Origin: Megalonaias nervosa
Taxonomy: Eukaryota > Mollusca > Bivalvia > Unionida > Unionidae
DNA length: 64,000 bases
NCBI GenBank assembly: GCA_016617855.1
Contig: JAECUM010009728.1
Location: forward strand, 53,810 to 117,809
Direction: 5' to 3'
Both the position numbers and the translations under genes were made by a program. Numbering within the stretch: the stretch's first letter is position 1; every line of letters starts with the position of its first letter. Below, piece after piece: positions 27,505-39,860 of this stretch. Below the pieces are notes generated by a model, which made no database searches, was not told the origin of the DNA, and was given only the letters and a program-made list of their open reading frames with translations.

Positions 27505-30500
27505 ATGCAGGAATTATCCGCGATTGAACATTCCGCAGCTAGATTTGATCTTGACAGACTGCAGAATATAAATTTAGTTTTTCTATGCAAGATCTAGCTT
27601 TAACGAATAAGGATATAACAAAACGTATCCGTGAGGCCAAAAAGGAATTTCGCGACGATGGTGCGGCTCATGTGTGGTCGACATTCAGAATTGGAAATAA
27701 TGTTAATGTGATGAATGACAAACGAGGAAGAGAGATTATTGATTACCTTGGACAGAAATATTTTATTTTAATAAAATTTATTGTAAAGACAGACGATGAC
27801 ACCTGAATTATTCGTGACAAACGTGATTCTGTCCATAGGTCATGAGATAATATTGTTCTTGGTAAAAATTCCAGACCAGGAATACTTACTGGTATTGACA
27901 AACCATATTACGAGCGATCTGCGACCGCGGTTGTATACTCGGTATATCCGTTAAATAATAAACCTTACGTTAGGGATCTCAAACCCATGAAATTATCAAG
28001 GATAAATTGCGTAGCTGAAAGGGTTATAGAACACTTCACAAACGCGATACGCGGAAACGGTTTAACGGATTTACGACGCAAAAAAATAAACACCTGGGCA
28101 GAAACAGTTAAGGATACCGGAGCGTCTATCAACGACGTTGCCGAGCTGGGAAAGAAATTAAAATTCCCAATAACGGTGAAGACGTTAACCGGAGAGATTT
28201 TGTACAAACCAAAATATAAATCAAGAGGAGCTTCGATAGATATTATTGATCATAACGCACATGCATGGACTGTGGCAGTAACAATATTTCCACGAGACAG
28301 AACGGTTAAATTTTATAATGGTCATGTATTCGATGCTATCAGAAATATCAATAAAATTGACCCTGTATCTGTGTGGCTGTTTCAGAGTTCGGAATATGAT
28401 TATCATGATCAGTTTGTACGGTCTAATGGTGATATTTATCGTACAGAATCTCTCCATGAAGAAATTAAAAATCTTGCACAACGCCTTTGGCATAAATAAA
28501 CATCTGATGATATTAAGGTTGAACAATTACTTAATAACTGTTTTACCGTTCCATCAATTGCTGTTCACTACGCTCAGGAGAAAAATTCACCGACACGATT
28601 GGAATTTCTTGAAGATGTCCAGAAAAGTTGTACGAATACGGACACGGTGGATTGTGGAACACTAAATACGATTATAATGACGTTATCTCTGTTGATATCG
28701 TAGCGTGTTATCCTGGAAGTTTTCTTGGATACGGAGAATGTTCTGAATACTTTAAGAGATTTGGACATCCCACACACGAGATGACCAGAGTAGCGATAAA
28801 CGGACCCCTCCCCCAAGGACCTGCTGACTTAACCGGATTCGCCTGTATAGAGTCGTTCGAGTTTTACGAGGATCTCCATCCGATTGTTTATGCGTGGTTT
28901 GGGAGACATTTTTCCGAAAAATGTTGGGCTCCAATAGTACTAATAAAGTATATGCTTGATGCGCGAATTTTGATGTCGTTATGCGTAAGTGAAGCAATTA
29001 TATCATACCGCGTGCAGTATCAAGTCTGGTTGTCAGAACCGGATGTATTTAATGATGCTAGAGGAGATTTTCCCAATTCTGAAGATGATATTGTTAGTGA
29101 ATGCAGGAGAGAGTGTGATGAAAAATTTGCAAAAGATCTCGGCAGAAAATTAATCGGTAAATTTACGCAAGGAGGATCATATAATCATAAAAGAGCGTGT
29201 ACAAGATTAATCATGGACGATGATAACTCGATTTTATAATCGCTGATACAACGGAGAAAAACACGTTTATAGGTCGCAGTAATGCTTATTTATCAGACGG
29301 AACTAAATTAGGTACAATTGTGAGCTATACTGATGGCGAGTCACCGCAGTTTACTCATTTAAGATCTTCGATGCTAGCGTATGTTTCGATAAATTTATTA
29401 TCGATGATAAACAGATTTCCTAGTTACGCAGTCAGAGTCGCGACAGATTCATTTTATATAAATAAAAAATATGCGGATTCGTTAAAACAATTGCGTATTA
29501 ACGATCATGCATCATGGGGCGAATGGAGAATAAAACACGAGGATATAATCAGTTATTCTGAATCTGCCGATGTTTAAATTGCGAAAACATATTACAAGAA
29601 CAATCAGCTATCAAGATTGTCATCGGCACCGTCTGTATATGATCCCGTAGCTAGACATAAAACCGTTTATCTTAATGGGTGTGGTGGTTCAGGTAAAACA
29701 ACACGGGCGATTGAATTATTTAGCAAATGTTCTGATATGATTGTTTTGACGCCGACACATAAACTCGCCAGGGAAAGAAAAGAACGACGAGTAAAATCGT
29801 GTACGTATCATAGTTTCTTTAGATGGTGCGGAGACGCATGGACTCCGTCGCGGATGGGTGAGAAATACATTCCTAAAATTATTATCTGGGACGAGATATG
29901 CACGCTGTCGCTAGAGGTATTAAAAATATATCTTGACTGGCTGTTATTAAAAAATACTGCTGTGATAATGTGCGGCGATCATGGTCAACCACCACCTTTT
30001 GTTGGATCGTCTCCACATGAGTAGCTAAAAACATTTGTAGATTATTACGAAGAAACAACTATTGACCATAGAGCTATTGATAAATCACTAAAAGAGTTTA
30101 AAAAGTTAATAAGATTACAGCCAGATAAAATACAGTGTGAAATAATGCGTAAAGTAATTCCAGAAACATCTATGAATAATTTTTGGGCTTTATGGAGACC
30201 TGCTGATTTGATAGTTGCGAGTAGAAAAATAGTTCGCGATACGCTTCAACAACAATTATTTACGTTACATAAAGAAAAATTTTCAAATCTACCTGTACCT
30301 TTGTGTTATCGCCCAGCAGATACTCGACTACAGAATATTGATGTTGAGATTCCTGGTGGTGGAATACAAAATCTTGTATTAAATGATATTGTTTTAGTCG
30401 TTGTTGATGTTGTTGAGAGCGCGTTAAGTATGGATAAATCGCCGTGGACGTTAGGATACGCTATAACGATTCACTCGTCACAGGGATTAACTATTACCGA

Positions 30501-30921
30501 TACAAGTATTTGGATTGTCGATGATCGTATTGAATGGTCAAATTTAGTTTATCTAGCAGTGTCTCGAGTCAGAAGAATATCTCAACTGCGCCGGGTTATC
30601 ATGGATTGCGTAATAACCGAGGAAATTCCTGACAGCGCTGTCGATATCAATAAAAAATTAGCGAGCTATAAGCAATGTGACAAAAAAAATAATCGCGAGT
30701 TTGATATTGATGCTGAATTTATTATAAAACTAAAAGCACAACAGAATAATCATTGTGCAAGTTGTAACTGTAATATGCTGTGGCATTACTCGAGTAATAA
30801 TCCAAAACAATTTACCGTTGATAGAATTAATAGTAATCTTGGTCACACACTCGAAAATGTGATGCTGACCTGTCTTGAATGTAATCGACGTCGAGGCGCT
30901 GGACGCTGTGCAGGTTTATAA
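27505..30921 (+). pseudogene. POLB: PolB-SF1 helicase-HNH fusion polymerase, many breaks
   Basis: About 1,139 codons in order: an N-terminal region (27505-28627) without clear exonuclease motifs; polymerase motif A DIVACYP (about 28700), motif B GRKLIGKFTQGG (about 29145), motif C VATDSFYI (about 29440); then, in the same frame, an SF1 helicase with Walker A NGCGGSGKTTRA, Walker B IIIWDE, CGDHGQPPPF, TIHSSQGLT and VYLAVSRVRR; then an HNH module CASCNCNMLW...DRIN...CLECNRRRGAG. Stops and shifts lie at about 27594, 27804, 27867, 28497, 28628, 29235, 29575 and 30022. The fusion would join synthesis and unwinding in one protein. Confidence 0.75.
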
Positions 30922-30936
30922 AAATGAACGCGGTGG

Positions 30937-31918
30937 TAATTATGTATCTGTAGGAATTATTTGTAATTGTTCGCGTACAAATCCACGCTGAGGAGCAGTT
31001 GAATCTAATCTGTAGATTGCGGGTCTACCTGTGGACCTTACCACGCTAGAAATTTTGTGTGTGGTCACACTCCAGATAGGATCAGTTGCTCTTTTTCTAC
31101 CTCCTTCAAGTTCACCAGGTTCATATAAATATCTTACGGTAACATTACCTAGTACTGGTTGAGAGGAAGAGTTACGTTGGATTGGTATATATATTTATTT
31201 TTGATCGCATTAGAAGGTTTCATAGAAGTTGCACGAGTCACTTCGTTGTTTAACGCAGCTATCACACTTGGTAACCTTACAACCCATTCGCGAGATCTCT
31301 CCGTGGATTTAAAGTCAGCGGATATTTCCCTCGCGTATTGGTATCCAAATAACCGCTCAGCAAGTGTTCGATTAAATCGTTCAACGATTGCCTGATCACG
31401 ATGAATTTCCGTGTGTCCTCGTCTGATTTTAACGTTATGTCGCTTCATCAACGATGATACTGCACCAAGAAATTCTTTGCCAGGATCAACCTGTAGCAAT
31501 TGTGGCCATCGTAGACCACCTTGTGGTCCGGATCCTCGTTGATAAATACGTTCAAACGCAGATGCAACTTCAGTCGCTGTTTTGGTTGATAGTGGTTCTG
31601 CTTCTTTATATCTACTTGCAACGTCAACGACGGTTAACGCGTATCTGTATGTGTATTGACGTCTGCCAGTTTTAATGGCATCGTGTGGTAAAAACAAAAT
31701 ATCTACTTGATGAACTTCATTAGGGGTACTAACATCAAAATGTGCATACTGAATTTTTTAGGTGGACGTAGAAAGATTTGCCATATTGCCTGTCGTGCTA
31801 ACCACGCTGCAGCAACATCACGTGAGACTTTTGCTGCTTCAGCAAGTTTACTAATCGCTGCTTTACCTCTCCAATATCCTCTTGGGCTATAATAAATATA
31901 TTCCATTATCATAATCAA
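30937..31918 (-). pseudogene. INT: Element 2 DDE integrase, frameshifted
   Basis: Read on minus from about 31918. The N-terminal YYSPRGYWRGKAAISKLAEA helix is followed by a frame change near 31700. The rve core has Asp in TVVDVASRY, Asp in LLQVDPGKEF and Glu in QAIVERFNRT, with the same D-to-E spacing as in Element 1. The C-terminal SH3-like part (VTVRYLYEPGELEGG...GFVREQL) ends at about 30937. No chromodomain follows, unlike Element 1. A stop near 31149 separates the core from the C-terminal part. Confidence 0.8.
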
Positions 31919-31954
31919 TTGATTAATTACCAGCCCCTAACATTATTTTACCTT

Positions 31955-32425
31955 TCATACCAGTTTTTTTTTCAGAAAAGCAGCTAATCTTTCTCGAAAT
32001 GTTTTATCTTTTATATTATTTATGGCATGAATTAATTTTACATCTGCAATATGTCGTTGTTGTAAATCATTACTTTTATACGCGACATCGTGAACGGGAC
32101 ACGCTTGATCAATCTTATTTATTGGATACTCTCCAGGTTTTGGTTGGTCTCGGTTATCGAGTCGGATATCGAGACGAGTTCCAGGACCACAATAATTATA
32201 TCCGGGTATGTGTTTTTCACCAGGATACTTTGCCCATGGAGCTCCTGGTAATTTACTTAAAGAAGCAGCGATATCTCCACCTGTCTTTAATGAAATAAAA
32301 TTGTATTTTTTTGTACCACATTTCACACACCTGCCTGTAAGTGCGCGTCTATTATTTTTTGTTATTATTGTCGTTAATCCACTTGTGGACGTATGCGCTC
32401 TACATCGAACGCAATATAAATTCAT
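31955..32425 (-). CDS. Phospholipase A2-domain protein with zinc ribbon
   Basis: 156 residues from MNLYCVRCRAHTSTSG at 32425; the frame extends 13 codons upstream. An N-terminal CVRC...GRCVKCGTKK zinc ribbon is followed by YNYCGPGTRLD (calcium-loop type YxGPG) and CPVHDVAYKS, which carries the His-Asp of the parvovirus-type PLA2 active site. In parvoviruses such domains breach the endosome, and PLA2 genes are known in Polinton-like elements. Intact and divergent from the ATPase gene, with starts 11 bp apart. Confidence 0.75.
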   Translation of the reverse strand: MNLYCVRCRAHTSTSGLTTIITKNNRRALTGRCVKCGTKKYNFISLKTGGDIAASLSKLPGAPWAKYPGEKHIPGYNYCGPGTRLDIRLDNRDQPKPGEYPINKIDQACPVHDVAYKSNDLQQRHIADVKLIHAINNIKDKTFRERLAAFLKKKLV

Positions 32426-32436
32426 ATTATTATTAT

Positions 32437-33105
32437 ATGGATATAATTGATTTCTCAGCGACACGAAAACAAGAGCCAGTTAAGCATCATCCAGGACTAC
32501 CAAATTCTATCAGAACAATTATACTTGGCCCATCTGGGTCTGGTAAAACGCAATTATTATTTAATCTGATAATGCGATGGCTAAAGTGGGATAAATTATA
32601 TTTAGCAGCACCATCTGTAGATGATCAATGATGTTACAAAGTACTTAAAGATTTTAATGAAAATGCAAAGTCGCTGATGTGTCCTGATAATGATGCTATT
32701 GATTTTATCACCGATATTGATGAAGATCCATCTGTAGATGATCTTGATGGATGCATCAATAATCTCGTAGTATACGATGATGTGATGCTGGATAAACAAT
32801 CAAATCCAGCTCGGATATTTTCGCGAGGCCGTCACAAAAATGCAGACGTTATTTATGTTACTCAGCGATATACACAAATTTCTAAAGTAATCAGAGATAA
32901 TTGCAATATCTTAATTGTGTTTAATGGAGTAGATAATTATACTTTACAAAATATTTATTATACCTGGTGTTCGAGGGACATGGACATGATTAAGTTTAGA
33001 AACTTCTTTTCAAAAGCCCAAGCTGTTCCGTTCGGATTTATAACAATAAATTTACATGACCCAAGATCTAGATATCGTATAGGTCTAGATAAAATCTTTG
33101 GTTAA
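32437..33105 (+). pseudogene. ATP: Element 2 A32/FtsK-type packaging ATPase, one in-frame stop
   Basis: Start MDIIDFSATRKQEPVKHHPG at 32437. Walker A ILGPSGSGKTQLL is near residue 35 and Walker B NLVVYDDVML near 110; RHKNADVIYVTQRY is the family's sensor segment. A TGA at 32629-32631 interrupts one continuous frame. About 222 codons, close to the Element 1 ATPase. It ends 4 bp before the right terminal repeat. Confidence 0.8.
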
Positions 33106-33109
33106 TTAC

Positions 33110-33302
33110 AGCAGCAGAGAGGGTGAACGACCAATATTGAGTGACCAACGCGTAACCGAAACAAATAAAAGCGCGCGTCAGAGATAAAGTAACTAGGTTG
33201 TGGTTTTTATCGGTGACCTTATTTTTTCAGCCTTCGTAGGAATCTTTATTTTTTATAAATAAGGTCTCTAACAAAAATGGTCTGTTCACCCTCTCTGCTG
33301 CT
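33110..33302 (-). repeat. Element 2 right terminal inverted repeat
   Basis: 193 bp, inverted copy of 16455-16646 with about 96% identity by eye. The 19-mers are at 33110-33128 and 33284-33302. It begins 4 bp after the ATPase stop codon. Confidence 0.95.
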
Positions 33303-33864
33303 TACGATATGACCTCAAATAGAATCACATAATGTGGTCAAATCCCAATGACCATCAGGCCCCGCCACACAAGGTGGCAAATAAATACTTTACGTACATA
33401 CACGGTCCCAAAACACACTTAGCCAACCCAAGACCGATAGGCCCTCCTAAAAATTCAAGTATGTTACCTAGGACCCCAACTTAGCGCATATAAGGTGGTC
33501 TAAGCCCAGAACCATCAGGGCCAGTCACACAATGTGACAAACACAAATCATAACATACTAATGGCTGTCATCATAGGCTTCTCTTTATTAAAAACGGCAT
33601 AGAGTGTTACCAATTCAATTCAAATCAACTTTTTCGGCAATAAATACCTTGACTTTTCAAAATTCGTGCAAGGCGCAATTTTAGACCTACAACCCTGGAG
33701 ACAATGAGCACTTCCACATGGACTCGCGCCTACCTGCCTTTTCCTCGCCCGGACATTCAATTTAACAGCGTGAAATGCACGCATAAACATTGCTAGCCAA
33801 ATATGAGTGTGCGCCTCAAATCCCACTCATTAACACAGATTGGTAAATAGACGCTGAAGCATGA
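33303..33864. repeat. LINE 5' region with repeated motif
   Basis: Two copies of the motif (about 33325-33385 and 33485-33543), of the form AAxGTGGTC...CCATCAGG...CCACACAAxGTGGCAA, able to fold. The same motif recurs at 16380 and three times at 40485-40730. No gene. Confidence 0.5.
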
Positions 33865-35579
33865 GTGCGTGATGGGTCTATTTCCACTCGTGACAAGCCT
33901 AACATTCAGGCAGCATGGAACCAAGCATTGAACGCGATAATAGGACTTGACCTAGGACTCGCAACAGGATGGAGCCTTCGTGTCCAAACTAAACGGATAA
34001 CGCTGCTATTAGTTTGGGAAAATAACGCAGACAGAAGTAATTGGAGATATGGACTACAAAGTAGAAGACAGCCATTAAGAAGATCATGTGAGGCACCACA
34101 GAATGAGCAAGCTACAAGTTCAAGCTCACAACTGACATCATATGCCTCTTCGAAAACTCCCCAGCCTTCTTCTAGATGTGCATCACAGGCTAAGACATGG
34201 CCAGCTCAAACTAGTAAAGCGGAAACTTCCACCTTACAAATATCAAAAGCTACTGTCGCCGCTATACATTCAACAACCATAATTAAGCCGGTGAACAATA
34301 CTCAAGAACCAACCTCAAAGAGTATTGAAACAGTAGAAGAAAAGGAGAATGAGGCTAACAAGGGTACCCCAAAGGACGGAATTATTAAAGAAAATTCCAC
34401 AACAACAGGAAACGAATTAACACCTGCAACAAAAGTGGTTACAACAACAGCAACAACTACAAAGGCAATAGTTCAACATAAAGCCGCAACAACAGCTACA
34501 AAGATAAAAATTGCTGAATCAAATATACCTCAACAACATACGATCTTGAAAACATCACCAGTACGAATAACAATAACAACAGCTCCTGGACCTCTCGCTA
34601 CAAAAACAACAGCAGCAGCAATATCTACATCTACACTGTCAACGGGCAATGAAGAAAACAAGGATGTAGATAATACCATCAAAAACAAAATCAACTGACG
34701 CGACGAGTAATACTACAAAGACATCAATTACTCCAATTGCAGCAAAGACATTGATGGCGATGCCAACAGCTGCCACTACAATCACAGGGCCATCAATCAC
34801 ATCAGTGAAACAAAGATTAATGAAATATTATGCTAAAGAGGATCAAACCAGAAACAAAAGAGGAAAAAGCAATAAAAGGGTAGATGTTAAAAAACGGGCG
34901 GACATAGTCAACCACATCTTTCAACAATTGAAAACTAGAAAACAATGAGACAACATCAAAACACATTGAAGCAGTGGTAACCTTTTTGCAAGGATACCAT
35001 ATCTATTATAACGAAGGTACCCTACCAAAAAAATTGAAAAGAAATACTACGAAGCAAACAATCTCCTTAACGACATCAGCTGATAAGTCAAGGAGCTGAT
35101 ATCTCCAGGGCATACAGACTGCCTATCAACCGTGGTCTTCGGTAATTCTGTTAGAATTGACTACAACCCCTCCCCCCACTCCTGGTTTTTTTATGGATAC
35201 TTCTACCCTCTTGAGGAGTACATCAACAAACCACGCTTCTGCAGTAATTGCAAATCATGGGGCCACCACGCCAACAAATGCAAATTTGAGCAAAAATGTG
35301 ACACTTGTGGATGTAGCCACAGTAATAAGTGCACATTCCATGGCCAAAAAATGTGCAAATTGGCATGAATCCCACCACCCCATCTCGAACTCCTGCCCAT
35401 ATACCAGGAGGGAAAAGGAAATAATTTGTCTTATGGTGGAACAAAACCTACCCTACCTAAGAGCCAAATCGTTGACTCCACTTCAAAACACTCAGCAGAA
35501 TGAGGAAACAGCTTCCCCCTATTTAATTGACCCAAGAAATAACCCTCCTATATCAAATCAGCTGACAAAAAGAGATTAG
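33865..35579 (+). pseudogene. LINE ORF1 (gag-like) with CCHC knuckles, broken
   Basis: A Thr/Lys-rich N-terminal part (33865-34698) is followed by broken frames. The zinc-binding part is at 35132-35368: CSNCKSWGHHANKC, then CDTCGCSHSNKC and further Cys/His. The continuation in another frame has SCPYTRREKEI. It binds retrotransposon RNA in related elements. Several frame changes. Confidence 0.65.
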
Positions 35580-35989
35580 TGAACAAGCTGAGCACCTACA
35601 CACACACCCCCAAAAAAAGCAATGCCAATAGTCGCACAAAACCTAATTCAAGTTCACTAATCACGCAACAGCCTGTATACATACTGCCAAGCAATCAACC
35701 CTCTAACAATGCAAGTACCAAAACAATATGCAATGCAGGTAACAAAGGAACAAGCAATACAGGTAACAAACCTATCCCAGTAGTTATCAACCAAACTAAC
35801 ATGGAAGCCTTTACAAATACCATTATCATTTATTGCTTAAGGGATTTATTGGTGGGTATTACAGCCCTCACCGAAACTGACCACATACCATGCATCCCTT
35901 TTTCAAACTACGCATTGATTTGTTTAAATAACACCTTGTTTCCATCCAATAAACGTCCTGAACAAAACCAGTTAAGTAACATATGAAAA

Positions 35990-38900
35990 TTAAAATGGAT
36001 AAAACTAAGAAAAACTGTATAATAATCTGACAATGGAATAGTCGGGGACTAAATATGAACAAACCTGAACTACTTATCAAACTTAACAAGACCAAACAAA
36101 AACCAGATATTATTTGCGTTTAAGAAACTCTACTACATCAGACCTCCAAATACCTACCAAAAATCCCCGGCTACTCCACCAGTAAATTCGTTATGAGGGA
36201 TAACGGAAATAAAGAGGAGGGACCCTGGCTATCTTTGTCAGTTACTCACTCCCAAATACAACCTTTGGACAACAGACTGACGAAGGATACCCAATTACCC
36301 TTGAGTACCACTCGGTACACATCCACGCAGGCCAGCTGACAATAGAAATTTTCAACATTTACGACCGTGGAAAACACACACTCTGTTTCCCCCCTCAACT
36401 ATGATCTGATATCCAGCTCTGCAAATGAGTATATAATTTATGTTGATTTCAACGCGCATAGCAAACGTTGGGAAGGAACCCGCTTAAACAATCGAGGTAT
36501 AATGATTGAGGAAAGGATATACAACAATAACCTAGTAATACTCAACGACGGAACTAAAACTAGGATTAGCCCAGAGTATGGCTCTTTATCCGCATTAGAT
36601 CTGTCGATCTGCACCCCCAATTTAGCATCCTTAACAAACTTGGAAGTGGATCGAGAAACCACACTAGGAAGAGACCACTTTCGTATACACATTGCCATCA
36701 AGCTTACCAACCAACCGTTAACTTCCCTAAAGATCCCAAATGGACACTGGATAAAGCCGACTGGCACACATTCAACTCCATACTCGCCGGCATAACTAGA
36801 GAACAACTACATGATGAGGACATTGAGAGATTCAACCAAAACGTCCTAGAAGCAGAAAACGCTGCTGCCATAAAAAGCATCTCAAAAACAGGCAAAGGGA
36901 ACAAATTTCTTGCAAAACCGTAAATTCCATGGTGGAACGATGGATGCAAAAAAAAAATAATCAAAGAGAAGAAAAAAGCCCTAAACAAATTTCCGCACAC
37001 CAGTAATTCAACATACGACCTAGAATATAAATGTAAGGAAAAAAAAAACTACGCTTGTTATCCGCAAAGCAAAGAAAACACCATGGCATGCATAATGTTC
37101 CACTACTGACCTTAAAAAATGCAACTCCAAGCAGGTCTGGAGACATAAAAGCAATGAGAGGCAACAACATTAACAGCATGCCCAATATCCAAGGAGTGAC
37201 AACCAATAACGAAAAACCTGACCAACTAGCAAAACATTTTGCAGAAATGAGCACCAATAACAATCATTCAGTTCAATTCCAAGCATACCGAAGTATAGTA
37301 GAGTATAAATAACCCCATATCTTCACAGACATGGATACCAAATATTCCCCACTTAATACTAACTTTTCCATTGAAGAATGGAAAATAGCTCTTAGGGACA
37401 AAAAAATTCACCTCACCAGGAGAGGAAAATCTAGGATATGAAATATATAAAAATATCCCTCAAAATATTGAAGGCATCTTGCTTATCTGATAAATCAATC
37501 CTGAAAAACAGGACAGATTCCGACAAAATGGAAACAATCTATAGTTATCCCAATCCCAAAAGCCGGTAAAGACCCCACATAACTATCACCTTACAGACCA
37601 ATCTCACTCACTGACACTATACGCAAGGTGATGGAGACTATGCTCAACAACAGACTAAAACATCATCTTGAAAGCAACAACCTGATCTCGAAAAACCAAA
37701 GTGGTTTCCGCAACAAAAGATCCACCTTGAACCAACTAGTGAAGCTTGAATCTCGCATTAAACTAACATTCAACGCTAAACGAAAATGCGATCGACATCT
37801 CATAGCGATTTCTCTTTACCTAGAGAAAGCCTTTGACCTAGTTTGGACTGACGGCCTCATCACCAAGCTAAACCATAACGAGATTAATGGCCGTATGCGC
37901 AAATGGATCCAAAACTTTCTAACAGGAAGACAGATCAGAACCAGAATAAGAGACCAATAATCAGAAATTACGAACTTGAGAACGGTTCCCACCCCCATCA
38001 AAAGGGTTATAAGCCGAACCCTTTTCAACATTATGATCAACGACCTAGAACACGCTGTCGATCTTAGCAAAACTGATTTATCACAGTTTGATGACGACAG
38101 TGGCATAGAAAACGGGTGATCCATCCGGCCAACAACTTATCGTTGATTTACACACCAATTTAACAAAAATTAGCAAGTGGGCATATAGATGGGGATTCAA
38201 ACTATCAAAAGGAAAAACAACATGAGTCTTATTCCCCTAACCCCACGTATATGATAGATCCCTTCCCCTCGCCCCCCGTACATACACGGAGAACCTATTA
38301 AAATTGAGAAAATAGCCAAATTCTTGGGTATACACTTTAATCAACACCTTACATGGAATCACCATATTACAGAAATAGTCCGGAAATGTAATGGCGATCT
38401 TAACCTATTTAAAAACATTAAAGAACTGAAAAGGGGAGCTAGCCAGGACACACTTTTAATGCTTTACATGGTCCTAATTAGGTCCAAACTGGACTATGGG
38501 TGCCAAATCTACGCCTCAGCCAAATCAACCCGCCTTAAACGATTGGACATAATCCAATCCAAGGCGTTAAGTATATGTACAAGCTCCCTAAACAACACTT
38601 CTACAGAAGAATTGCAGATCCTCACAGGTGAAACACCACTCGTACTGAGAAGAGAGGAACTGATAATAAGATATGCAGCAAGAATCTCAATACATGAACC
38701 CCTTACATCCAACGAGAGATATCATCAATAAATGTAATATCCCGTTTAGTAAGAGATTCGTTCCTAACCCACCTTCTGGGAAGAAGTTACATCAACTAAG
38801 TAAGGAACTAAATAACGATAGCCTTGAGGCAGAAATCATCAAACACCCAGACCCCACCCCACGGACATGCAAAACTCCCATTATAAACTTCCTAGCAAAA

Positions 38901-39700
38901 TCTTTGGCTCCAAACAAGAACAACCGCTAGAGATAAGATCTAAATTCTTAACAATAATTGACAACTCAAAGATTATATCAAAATTTACACCGATGGATCA
39001 AAAATAACAACCCAGACAGAATTGTTGTTGCCATAACTATCCCTGAAACAGATGAAGAACTTGGATCCAGACTTCCTGATAATTGCTCTATATACACAGC
39101 AAAATTCTGGGCCATATTAGAAGCAATAAAATTGGCAGACAATCATAAGTCCCCAAAACGTTAATAATTAGCGATGTGCTAAGTGTTTTCAAATCCTGGA
39201 ATCCGGCAGCTCAAATGGCGCGAAAACCCATTAAAAGAATCAAAATTGCTTCTAAAAAGCATCCTGAATCATGACCAAATTATAGAATTCATGCTATTGC
39301 CATCCCATATTAACATCCCAGGCAATGACAAAGCCGATCTGGCAGCAAAATTCAAACTTAACGACCCAAACCCCACTCATATCGACTACTGCATCCCAGA
39401 GATATACATCATGATATTCAAAAAAATTACATCAAAATGGCAAACAGAATGGGATTCCTTCCCTAATGGTCGTACACTGTACTCAGTACAGAAAACAGTG
39501 TGCCCTAACACCAAAGCCACACCAATGCTCTACAAACATGACCAACGAGTCATAAACAGGATTAAAACTGGCAAAACACTGTCAGCAGGCAGCAGTGGGA
39601 AATACATCAAACGCAATACAGAACGAGGTACCAATTGCCCCATTGCCACAACACTGAAGATCTGCAACACGTGTTCAATACCTGCCCCAATATAAAAAAC
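35990..39700 (+). pseudogene. LINE ORF2: endonuclease, reverse transcriptase, RNase H, broken
   Basis: Endonuclease traces: QWNSRGLNMNKPEL (about 36040), PDIICV, SALDLSICTPN and LGRDHFRIHIAI (about 36680). RT traces: YRPISLTDTIRKVMETMLNN (about 37600), SGFRNKRSTLNQL, EKAFDLVW (motif A with Tyr where Asp is expected) and QFDDDSG in place of the YADD box (about 38090). RNase H traces: IKIYTDGSK (about 38985) and HINIPGNDKADLAA (about 39310). At least a dozen stops and shifts. Confidence 0.75.
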
Positions 39701-39860
39701 AAAGGGAAAAACTGGTCATCTCCCTTAAAAACATTGGTTCGCCACACTCCTATTCCGAATTGTTGTATCAAAGCAACCCAAATCCGAACCTAACAAATGA
39801 ATCAATTCTACTCTTCCTTAGAGAGATAGATATAGTTGGAAAAATCTAATACAACCCGAA

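Larger units (their letters stand above)
16455..33302 (+). mobile_element. Element 2, second Polinton lineage with terminal inverted repeats
   Basis: A 16.8-kb unit bounded by 192/193-bp inverted repeats that differ at only about seven positions. It holds capsid, penton-like, protease, integrase, polymerase and packaging ATPase genes, all unlike Element 1 in sequence. It is AT-rich, while Element 1 is more balanced. TACG flanks both ends (left ACTACGG, right TACGAT), suggesting an imperfect 5-6 bp target duplication. Most genes have one to several breaks. Confidence 0.9.
33303..39860 (+). mobile_element. Non-LTR retrotransposon (I-superfamily-like LINE), decayed
   Basis: A body with gag-like CCHC ORF1, apurinic-type endonuclease, reverse transcriptase and RNase H remnants on the plus strand. 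An RNase H domain together with CCHC knuckles points to the I superfamily. Many stops and shifts. The 5' region (33303-33860) contains the ATAAGGTGG...CCACACAA motif also found at 16380. Confidence 0.8.
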
